Below, piece after piece: positions 34,645-41,393 of a stretch of DNA of 64,000 bases. Within the stretch, counting starts at the first letter, position 1. The number at the start of each line of letters is the position of its first letter. This stretch comes from Candidatus Obscuribacterales bacterium (GTDB taxonomy: Bacteria > Cyanobacteriota > Vampirovibrionia > Obscuribacterales > Obscuribacteraceae). Made by a program: the position numbers and the translations under genes. The notes beneath the pieces are model-generated. The model saw only the letters and a list, made by a program, of their open reading frames with translations. It did not search any database and had not been told where the DNA came from. The stretch lies in contig JACKCM010000007.1 of the NCBI GenBank assembly GCA_020634035.1, positions 310,001 to 374,000 on the forward strand, in the 5' to 3' direction.

Positions 34645-34821
34645 CTAATACTTGATCCAACTATTAATAGCGAATCTGGTTTCGAGTTCTTTCTCCATCG
34701 CTTTCTGCGCTGACAGCGCTTCCTCAATCTCTGGCAGAAACACTTGATTGACCCTTGAACTTGTATTGAAAGGGAAGCAGTTTGCTTTAAAAAGTCCTTT
34801 CCGCCGACCACCAGATTTCAT
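34645..34821 (-). CDS. 58-residue protein coupled to the upstream gene by ATGA
   Basis: The ATG at 34819-34821 overlaps the TGA of the upstream gene (ATGA), the classic arrangement for translational coupling. The 58 residues begin MKSGGRRKGLFKANCFPFNT and end in a helical coiled-coil-like segment (EIEEALSAQKAMEKELETRF then AINSWIKY). Codon use and amphipathic helix periodicity look genuine. A competing 175-residue minus frame over the same bases is low quality. Function unknown. Confidence 0.5.
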   Translation of the reverse strand: MKSGGRRKGLFKANCFPFNTSSRVNQVFLPEIEEALSAQKAMEKELETRFAINSWIKY

Positions 34822-35409
34822 TGCAGCCGGGTAGGATAATGCTTCTCGAATATACTCAAATCATGCTTATGATCAATAAGTTCAGCGCTCCACTCTTGGG
34901 TTGGTCCGAATTCGAATTCATTGGTTTCTTGCTTGATACATTGGACTACTCTGTAGGTTCCATGGGCTTTTGGTCGACCACTCTCCTTTGAATTCAATTT
35001 ACCTTCAAAAGCTAGCCATTTGCATTCACTGAACGCAGACGTTTCGTCCGGCATATGCCGTCCTAAGATGACTTTGAATCGTATTCTATCCGGTGAAGTT
35101 AATTCCCCTTGGACTGTGTATAAGACCTTTGGAAGTGGATGTCCTTTCTCTCTAAAGAAGCTCGGTAAGGGACTTTTGAATTGCATTCGACCACTTATCG
35201 GTTCTCTGAAGATGCCCATGGTTGAATGAGCTAATACTTTCTTCTCTAATCCTGTTCGTCGATACATAGTTACGTCCCATTTGCCGCCCATACTTGGAAT
35301 TGTTCCGCTATAGCCAAGGTTTCGAGCTTCATAGAATCCATAGGCACAGACAAACAGTGCAATTATTGTGGCGATTTGAGTCAGGCTAACTTCTTTTTTT
35401 CAGTTTCAT
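34818..35409 (-). CDS. Membrane-anchored hypothetical protein with a frameshift in an A7 tract
   Basis: The intact downstream frame (ATG at 35291) encodes 157 residues of strand-rich sequence starting GGKWDVTMYRRTG. Its upstream codons continue to read as a membrane leader (SLTQIATIIALFVCAYGFYE) back to an A-run at 35394-35400. An ATG at 35409 starts MKLKK and would join this leader if the run had six A's instead of seven; with seven it stops after 7 codons. The natural product is therefore probably 196 residues with one N-terminal helix. Either the gene is broken or phase-variable, or the run length is misread. No family recognised. Confidence 0.5.
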
Positions 35410-35735
35410 TGCAGGGCTTTTGAAATATGGTCAGGGCACTTATTCAGATGTTAGACTCCATGTGTTTAGAATTCCTGAATAGCCGACACTTTTCAAAGTG
35501 TGGACTGACACATACAAAGAAGAGTCTAAAAGCCTGATTTCTCAGCGTATTTAGCAGATTTCTTGAACTCTTCGTAGTCTTCAATTGTCCGGAAGATTGG
35601 CTGCGTACCTAATCATATTAGGAAGTGTACCTGGTCCCAAACTGACTTCTGTTTTGGATTTTGTTTAAGGAAATAGCGCAAAGGGAGCTAAGGGTAGGTT
35701 TCTAATCCAAATCTAAAAATGCGGTGGAGCTACGT
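35410..35735. other. Intergenic region with hairpin and possible C-terminal remnant
   Basis: 326 bases before the next gene. It contains a perfect 7-base inverted repeat ACACTTT-TC-AAAGTGT at 35486-35501. It also holds a short minus-strand frame, 35526-35612, reading LGTQPIFRTIEDYEEFKKSA and ending KYAEKSGF before a stop, which looks like the tail of a lost gene. Nothing else is recognisable. Confidence 0.35.
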
Positions 35736-36254
35736 ATGATGAAAGAACTAGTCCTGCTGACTATAGCAACCTTGCTTGCATTGGCTCCCACGGCGTCGCA
35801 TGCTGAAGACATAGATACCAGCCAGATAAAAACGGCAGATCTTACCGGTAGGTTTGATCAGAAAGAATGGCTTTCTAATACCAAATCCAGGGACAAGCTG
35901 TGGAAAGCTTTTGTCGCGGACTACAATCTGATTGGCATGAAGAAAGCAGAAATGGAGTCTCTTCTGGGACCGCCGACTTGGAATAGAGGACCCGGGGGAC
36001 CTATTTTAGTAGACTATCCTCCAATGCCTGCGGTGAAAGCTGGCACTATCGCGACATACTACCTAGGTTCCAAAAACTGGTGCGGTTATACGTCAAAGAG
36101 CGTTCAGATCATGCTCGATTCTGGAAAAGTCGTGGCATGGAGATATTCTGCGATGCTTGAGCCCGACAACTGGAACAGAGAAAACGGAAGCCGACAGGAA
36201 GCGCATCTAAATGCTGCTCCGCCCCTGCCGGCTCCTGAGAGTGCTGATTTCTAG
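35736..36254 (+). CDS. Secreted protein with BamE/SmpA-like motif
   Basis: 172 residues from the ATG at 35736, preceded by GGAG; an in-frame GTG at 35724 overlaps that site. The signal peptide ends at SHA (about residue 22). The mature part contains LIGMKKAEMESLLGPPTWN, the helix-turn pattern of the BamE/SmpA fold (G-M-T-x-x-x-V-x-x-L-L-G-x-P). A strand follows with TIATYYLGSKNWCGYTS, then VQIMLDSGKVVAWRY. Family members act as outer-membrane assembly lipoproteins or as beta-lactamase-inhibitor-like proteins. There is no lipobox here, so a soluble periplasmic role is more likely. Confidence 0.75.
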   Translation: MMKELVLLTIATLLALAPTASHAEDIDTSQIKTADLTGRFDQKEWLSNTKSRDKLWKAFVADYNLIGMKKAEMESLLGPPTWNRGPGGPILVDYPPMPAVKAGTIATYYLGSKNWCGYTSKSVQIMLDSGKVVAWRYSAMLEPDNWNRENGSRQEAHLNAAPPLPAPESADF

Positions 36255-36273
36255 GTCTGTTCTATAGATTAAG

Positions 36274-36477
36274 TCACCTCCATTTCTGACTGTCGTCCGA
36301 TATTAAGAATGCCTCCAGCCTGTGATAGCTGTTGGTCGGTTTGCGCTCGCCCTTCAAAAAGCGTGCCTGCTCCCTGGCGAGGCCGGCTGCCGGTCGTGGC
36401 GACCGACCTCCGAGCAACTCCACCAAGCGTCTATTCTCTTCTCCTTCTGTTTTCTTCTCCGGGGTTCCTGTGAGCAT
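36274..36477 (-). CDS. Small basic protein, possibly helix-turn-helix
   Basis: 67 residues, convergent with the BamE-like gene. AAGGAAGGA lies about 8 bases before the ATG, a good ribosome site. The sequence is charged and helical: NRRLVELLGGRSPRPAAGLA then REQARFLKGERKPTNSYHRL and EAFLI. The AxxQARFLxGERKPT pattern recalls the recognition helix and wing of Xre/Cro repressors, but it is too short for a confident call. The overlapping plus-strand 60-residue frame is its antisense shadow. Confidence 0.45.
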   Translation of the reverse strand: MLTGTPEKKTEGEENRRLVELLGGRSPRPAAGLAREQARFLKGERKPTNSYHRLEAFLISDDSQKWR

Positions 36478-36715
36478 CCGCTGTTTCCTTCCTTTCTGTG
36501 AGGTTTTCTACTAAATTTGCTTCCTGACTCTATTAAAAAACAGGAAGGCATAAAGAAAACGTCAAAATTTCTCGACTTGGGCATATATAAGTTTATACAT
36601 GCGTAGGCGGGAAATCGTGGTTTCCCCCTTTCATTAACTGGAGACCGGCACTATCATGAAGTTACTTTCCTCATGCAGTTTTAAAATACTGAACCCTTAA
36701 ATAGTGGAGCATAGA

Positions 36716-38155
36716 GTGAAAGAGAGCGACGTTGGCAAAGGTGATAATGTAGATAAGCGGGGGGAATCTGTCGATTCGACCTCCGATAAATTGTTGGCGG
36801 ATTCTGGTCCTAAGCAGGAGCCATCGAAATTAGCACCTTTTGAGATCAATCCCAGTATTAAACCGGCAGATGCCCTGCCTTTTGAGCTTGGTCCTGCTGC
36901 CAGCAAAGAATGTCCCGTCAATCCGGTATACGGCAAGTTCATCGACGAGATCTTCTTGCGCTCTTTTGACACGCGCAATCTAGGGGATCGAGAAGCAGTT
37001 CGTTCTAAGGATGCCTGCAGCATAAAAACCGACGAGGATGCGGTGCGCAAGGCCAACGAGTTTCTCGAGAGCACGCCGGACCCCTACGACAAAGTATTCT
37101 CCAAACAAGAGATGGAGGCGTTTCGGCAGGCTGCCGGGGGTAATTCAAGAAATATCGGGGTGATTCTGCAGACCAACCTCGACGCCGAGGAGCGCGAAGA
37201 GATAAGGGCGCCCTTCTTGGTCGAAGAGGTTCAGCCGGGCTCCAGTGCCGAGACCTATGGTCTGAAGGTCGGAGACAAAATTACCAGAATAAATGGGCGG
37301 GATGCCACTGAATTTAGCAACTATAACGCCATGAAAGCGTTTGGAAGCGAAGGTGGCGACAAGGTCCAGCTATCCATCGAGCGGGACGGTGTCCCCATGG
37401 AACTGGAGATTCCGAAGCAGTTGCGAGACAAGAAGCCCGTCAGTGGGCGCATGGAAGGCAATATCGCCTATATCAAGATCAACACTTTCTTGCACGACAA
37501 TGTGGCCGAAGACTTGAAGGCTGTTCTGGAGCGGTATAAGGACGCCCAGGGCTATGTCATCGACCTGCGTGATAACGGCGGCGGCTATTTCAGCACAGCT
37601 CTGCAAGCAGCATCGCTCTTTGTGGACAAAGGGGTTTTGGTACGCTCTCACAACAAGCTGCGCTCCGAGCCGGGCAACCCTCAGTTTGCCGATAAAGAAT
37701 ACGGACTCGATGACCAGGGCATGTACGAGAAAGTTACTGATCCTAATGGAACATCGGTGGATCGCAGCCTGAAGCGTTTTCCGGATCTTGTAGACAAGCC
37801 CGTCATCATTTTAACCAATGGCAGAAGTGCCTCGGCATCTGAGATTTTTGCGGCTGCTTTGAGAGATAACGGTGCCGCTACTATCAAGGGCACCCGCAGC
37901 TTCGGTAAAGGCGAAATCCAGACCATCGACATGGCTTTTCCCAACGGGACAGCCTTAAAGGTCACCACCGGGGAGTACACCACTCCTGCGGGTCGCTTTC
38001 TGGGCGATGGAGCCAAGAAGCGCTACGGCATTATTCCGGATCAAATAATCAAGAACTCCAGCGGTGCGTTGAGAGGCTCTCAGTACGATAGCCAGCTAAG
38101 ACAAGCGCTGACCTCGATGGAGATAAACAACTTCTTCGGTCCGCCGAATAAATAG
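36716..38155 (+). CDS. S41 family (C-terminal processing) peptidase without signal peptide
   Basis: 479 residues from the GTG at 36716 (GGAG 6 bases upstream); GTG at 36704 is the alternative. Residues 1-70 are disordered and charged with no export signal, odd for a family that is nearly always exported. A PDZ domain follows at about 145-235 (FLVEEVQPGSSAETYGLKVG). The S41 core contains YVIDLRDNGGG, the nucleophile Ser373 in NGRSASASEIFAAAL and the general base Lys398 in RSFGKGEIQT, at the spacing found in Prc/CtpA. It likely degrades or trims proteins from their C-termini. Its location is uncertain: cytoplasmic, or exported by a non-Sec route like the similarly leaderless calpain-like protein. 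Confidence 0.92.
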   Translation: MKESDVGKGDNVDKRGESVDSTSDKLLADSGPKQEPSKLAPFEINPSIKPADALPFELGPAASKECPVNPVYGKFIDEIFLRSFDTRNLGDREAVRSKDACSIKTDEDAVRKANEFLESTPDPYDKVFSKQEMEAFRQAAGGNSRNIGVILQTNLDAEEREEIRAPFLVEEVQPGSSAETYGLKVGDKITRINGRDATEFSNYNAMKAFGSEGGDKVQLSIERDGVPMELEIPKQLRDKKPVSGRMEGNIAYIKINTFLHDNVAEDLKAVLERYKDAQGYVIDLRDNGGGYFSTALQAASLFVDKGVLVRSHNKLRSEPGNPQFADKEYGLDDQGMYEKVTDPNGTSVDRSLKRFPDLVDKPVIILTNGRSASASEIFAAALRDNGAATIKGTRSFGKGEIQTIDMAFPNGTALKVTTGEYTTPAGRFLGDGAKKRYGIIPDQIIKNSSGALRGSQYDSQLRQALTSMEINNFFGPPNK

Positions 38156-38162
38156 ATTTGGG

Positions 38163-39608
38163 TCAGCTTGCTTCGGTCGGTCGACAGAGCTTGCCGACTA
38201 TGACGAAGATCAAAAATGCGCAAGCGGTGGCGGTCAGAGAAGGAGAGAGCTTCAGGGCTCCTACGGCTTCAACCGGCTCTAGAAAGAAATGCCATGCCAT
38301 CATCTCGTGGCAAAAATAGATAGAGACACCGGTAGCCATGGCGGCAAGGGCTGCCGCTTCGCCTTTGATCTTGCTGAAGAGACCCATGGTCAGAGGGACG
38401 AAGAGCCCGACCATGGTAAGGCTGTAGGCTCCTTCCAAAAGAGAATAGGCGCCTTTGCCCGAGATGGCGAGCAGATAGGTGGCGAAGCCGATAAAGAAGA
38501 TGCTGAGTCGGTTGAGGGTGATTGCCGAGATTCTGGTCTGGGGGATTTTTCCGACCAGGTTCTGGGCCAGAACCGTAGCCGGGGCAAGGATAGCGCTGTC
38601 GATGGTCGATAGCACCGCCGATACCACCGCCAGCATAAATATTGTCGTGCAGACCGGAGTCAGATAGTGGGAGGCGAGCAGGGGAAGAATTGAATCTAGG
38701 ATTTTGCCCTGGTAGAGGTAGGAAGCCACCAGTCCCAGTGATACCGTCACCGCACCAAGAACAAGATAAGAAACTCCGGCGATGATACAGGATGCCTTGG
38801 CGGCGGCTGCATCCTTGGCGGCAAACACACGCTGCATCAGGTCCTGACCGGGGATGTTGCCCAGAGAGCCTGCCAGCACGATAGAGACCCACATCAACAT
38901 GCCACCGTCTTTAGTGCTGTGAAAAAGAGAGAGCTTTTCTGGGCTCTTGGCCTCTAACTCGCTCACCACCGTGGTGATGCCGTTGACGATGTCGCCGGAA
39001 CCTATGGTAAATAGCGCTTGAAAGGCTAACATCAATAGACCGGCTATAACCAGCACCATTTGTAGAGCGTCGGTGAGAGTCACCGACCACATACCGCCTA
39101 ACGACGTATAGAGCGTTCCTACAATGGCTACGCACAGAATGCCTGCCGGAATCGGGATATGAAAGAAGTATTCCAGAACGTGCGCAAGGGCAACAAATTG
39201 AGCCGCTATCCAGCCGAAATAACTGGGCACGAGAATAAAGGCAGAAAAGATCTCGGCTTTCTCTCCGAACTTCTCTCGAAAGAAGTCTGATATGGTGAGG
39301 ATGCCCATCTGCCATAGTTTTTTCGCATAAAAAATACCGGCTATCAATAGACAAAGACCGGCACCTATAGGATCGAGCGCCGCTTTATGAACGCCGTAAT
39401 TAGCAACCTCGGTACTGGCTGTCAGAACCGGACCGGCACCAAACCAGGTGGCTAGTAGCGTCGCCGATGCCATCCAGACAGGCAACCTGCGTCCGGCGAC
39501 AACAAAGTCCTCGACCGATTTTACCCGGCTCTGGGCATAGATGCTGATCGCGAACATCAGAACGATATAGATTGTCAGGCTTATCGCCAGTAGATTTTCC
39601 AGGGGCAT
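38163..39608 (-). CDS. Sodium:solute symporter family transporter
   Basis: 481 residues with about 13 hydrophobic helices, the SSS (SLC5) layout. The N-terminal helix is followed by the family pattern VEDFVVAGRRLPVWMASATL and LATWFGAGPVLTAS. The sodium-site region LAVVSAVLSTIDSAILAPAT lies in helix 8. Inner membrane, sodium-driven uptake. The substrate (proline, pantothenate, sugar or other) cannot be assigned from sequence. Its start lies 9 bases after the stop of the EVE-domain gene, so they are probably co-transcribed. Confidence 0.93.
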   Translation of the reverse strand: MPLENLLAISLTIYIVLMFAISIYAQSRVKSVEDFVVAGRRLPVWMASATLLATWFGAGPVLTASTEVANYGVHKAALDPIGAGLCLLIAGIFYAKKLWQMGILTISDFFREKFGEKAEIFSAFILVPSYFGWIAAQFVALAHVLEYFFHIPIPAGILCVAIVGTLYTSLGGMWSVTLTDALQMVLVIAGLLMLAFQALFTIGSGDIVNGITTVVSELEAKSPEKLSLFHSTKDGGMLMWVSIVLAGSLGNIPGQDLMQRVFAAKDAAAAKASCIIAGVSYLVLGAVTVSLGLVASYLYQGKILDSILPLLASHYLTPVCTTIFMLAVVSAVLSTIDSAILAPATVLAQNLVGKIPQTRISAITLNRLSIFFIGFATYLLAISGKGAYSLLEGAYSLTMVGLFVPLTMGLFSKIKGEAAALAAMATGVSIYFCHEMMAWHFFLEPVEAVGALKLSPSLTATACAFLIFVIVGKLCRPTEAS

Positions 39609-39617
39609 GGAAGGGGC

Positions 39618-40100
39618 TTAGCTTTCTCCGGCCAGTTTCAAAACGGTTTTCCATTCCTTCTCGGTGACCGGTTGGATGGAAAGTCGGGCGCCTCTTTTGG
39701 TTACCATCATCTCTTCGAGCCCGGTGCTATTTTTTAAGGTTTCCAGGCTGACGATAGATTTGAATTTCTTGACGAATTTTACATCGACCATGTACCAGCG
39801 AGGGTCATCTTTTTTACTCTTGGGATCGAAATATTTGGAGGACTCGTCAAACTGAGTATGATCGGGATAGCCTTCTTTAACTACCTGACAAATGCCGACA
39901 ATGCCCGGCGGTTCGGCATTGCTGTGATAAAAGAGAACTTGATCTCCTTTTTTAATCGTGTCTCTCAACAGGTTTCTGGCCTGATAGTTTCTAACCCCTT
40001 CCCAGAAGGCGGTTTTCTCTTTCTTGAGATCGTCGATTGAGTAAACGTTCGGTTCGGATTTAAAAAGCCAGAATTGATTTTTCACTTTGCTGCCATCCAT
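39618..40100 (-). CDS. EVE-domain (PUA-like) protein
   Basis: 160 residues, the typical size. Motifs: FWLFKSEPNVYSIDDLKK at the start; WEGVRNYQARNLLRD with the aromatic cage region; GDQVLFYHSN; IVGICQVVKEGYPDHTQFD; and DPRWYMVDVKFVKKF. EVE domains bind modified bases such as 5-methylcytosine derivatives in DNA or RNA and occur both in restriction systems and as stand-alone housekeeping proteins. No restriction partner is nearby, so this is the stand-alone type. Confidence 0.95.
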   Translation of the reverse strand: MDGSKVKNQFWLFKSEPNVYSIDDLKKEKTAFWEGVRNYQARNLLRDTIKKGDQVLFYHSNAEPPGIVGICQVVKEGYPDHTQFDESSKYFDPKSKKDDPRWYMVDVKFVKKFKSIVSLETLKNSTGLEEMMVTKRGARLSIQPVTEKEWKTVLKLAGES

Positions 40101-40166
40101 AAAATAGATAGATAAGCAGAAATTTCAATCTCTGGCTTGAGAGCGCTTTAAAAGAGTTGGTGCTTG

Positions 40167-40679
40167 TCAGCGACCGGCGATTCTTTTGATCTTGGTCTTG
40201 CCATCCATGCTGGTTATGGCCAGGGTCATATGGGAGGGCATCTCGGGACGGAGCTGGCTGACGCCGGTCATGGGCAGTGCCACCACGCTCTGGGTGGCGA
40301 CAGGGACCTGAAATTGCATCGGCATTTGCATCTGGGCTGCATTCTGCATCGGCACGATGGCATAGACTCGAGGGCTGTTCTGGGTTGGCGTCATCATCGG
40401 GAAGCTACCTTCAGCGGCCTGAATGGCACCGGCTGGATAGTTGATGGTTGTCGCGGCTTCGTTGGCTTCTTCGTTGTCTCGGACCATCGAATTCAGAGCC
40501 ACCAGCCCGAGGGTGGCTACAAAGACTATGCAGGCAAGGATCTTCAGGTGACGCTTGATAGCGTCGTCCCCTTCCAGGGCTTTGCATCCGCAGAGGCAAT
40601 TCCTCGTATGAGGCTGCTGGGTATGAGGCTCTCGGCTCTCGGGTAGGCTGTTCATTTGCGCTTCTGACGGGTCTCTCAA
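40167..40679 (-). CDS. Membrane protein with Met/Gln/Pro-rich extracytoplasmic domain
   Basis: 170 residues from a TTG at 40679 (AAGAGGA upstream), or the ATG at 40655. The cytoplasmic N-terminus contains NCLCGCKAL, a CxC pair with an added Cys. One membrane helix spans about residues 48-65 (ILACIVFVATLGLVALNSM). The outside part is rich in Met, Gln, Pro and Val (NAAQMQMPMQFQVPVATQS). No family recognised. It precedes a similarly built small membrane protein and PBP1A, so an envelope role is plausible. Confidence 0.65.
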   Translation of the reverse strand: MRDPSEAQMNSLPESREPHTQQPHTRNCLCGCKALEGDDAIKRHLKILACIVFVATLGLVALNSMVRDNEEANEAATTINYPAGAIQAAEGSFPMMTPTQNSPRVYAIVPMQNAAQMQMPMQFQVPVATQSVVALPMTGVSQLRPEMPSHMTLAITSMDGKTKIKRIAGR

Positions 40680-40850
40680 AACATCTGGTCCTCTTGTGAA
40701 CTAATTGTCTTACCAGGGCTTATGCCGGTCAAGACCGACTGTGGTGGATCTACGTAGACCGGCAGGCTGATTTAATCGGTTTGCTTTAGTTTGCGGCCTT
40801 CTTCAATTTGGTCTTATCTTTGCAACATAGCGTAAACTTCCTGCAGTCAG

Positions 40851-41258
40851 TCAGTGTGTGACGTAGACCCCCCTGGCCTGGTTTTTGAATATGTAATAGA
40901 CCGCGCCGCCACCGTCGTTTGTAGAGAGAGATGACTGTGGAGCGGCAATCTGGACAGGGACATAGACCTGCCCGGCAGCAGCGTTGCGCTTCTTGGGCGC
41001 TCCGAAACTGTATTGACTGCATTGTTTGTATTGACTGTATTGACGGTGACTTTCTGCTGATTCCCCCTTCTCAGTCAGTTTGCAGAGAAGGACCAGCATC
41101 AGAAATCCGGTACCGAGTACCAGGCCTATCTTGGTCAGAATTACAATCTGTTTATTTACTCTTCTGCGGGAGTATCGGTATAGAACCGCATCGTCTCTCT
41201 CGACTTTATTCCGGTAATTTTCGAAATCTTCGCGCAGGTCTTCTGGAACTATATACAA
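40851..41258 (-). CDS. Small membrane protein with Gln/Tyr/Ser micro-repeat
   Basis: 135 residues from a TTG at 41258, preceded by AGGGGG. A basic cytoplasmic segment (YRYSRRRVNKQI) leads into one membrane helix (about 38-61, IVILTKIGLVLGTGFLMLVL). Outside it has RQYSQYKQCSQYS, a tandem micro-repeat visible in DNA at 41010-41045 as repeated TATTGACTG units, then VYVPVQIAAPQSS. Like the neighbour at 40167, it is a single-pass protein with a Gln-rich exterior. No family recognised. Confidence 0.6.
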   Translation of the reverse strand: MYIVPEDLREDFENYRNKVERDDAVLYRYSRRRVNKQIVILTKIGLVLGTGFLMLVLLCKLTEKGESAESHRQYSQYKQCSQYSFGAPKKRNAAAGQVYVPVQIAAPQSSLSTNDGGGAVYYIFKNQARGVYVTH

Positions 41259-41393
41259 GGTAAACCCCCTATAATTCCGCCGCTTAATTTTTGTCCAACA
41301 CGCTACCGGGATTCCAGTTTCAATATGCCGGTCTCAAGCGGGGAAGTCAAGGGGATTTTCGATTTCTTGGGGGGTAACTACGTAGAGAGCCTG

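Noticed and set aside
34284..34811. 175-residue minus-strand frame
   Set aside because: Low-quality basic sequence overlapping the plus-strand frame at 34273; the ATGA-coupled 58-residue frame over the same bases is more convincing.
38269..38892. 207-residue minus-strand frame inside the symporter gene
   Set aside because: Out-of-frame shadow; the symporter frame has clear membrane helices and family motifs.
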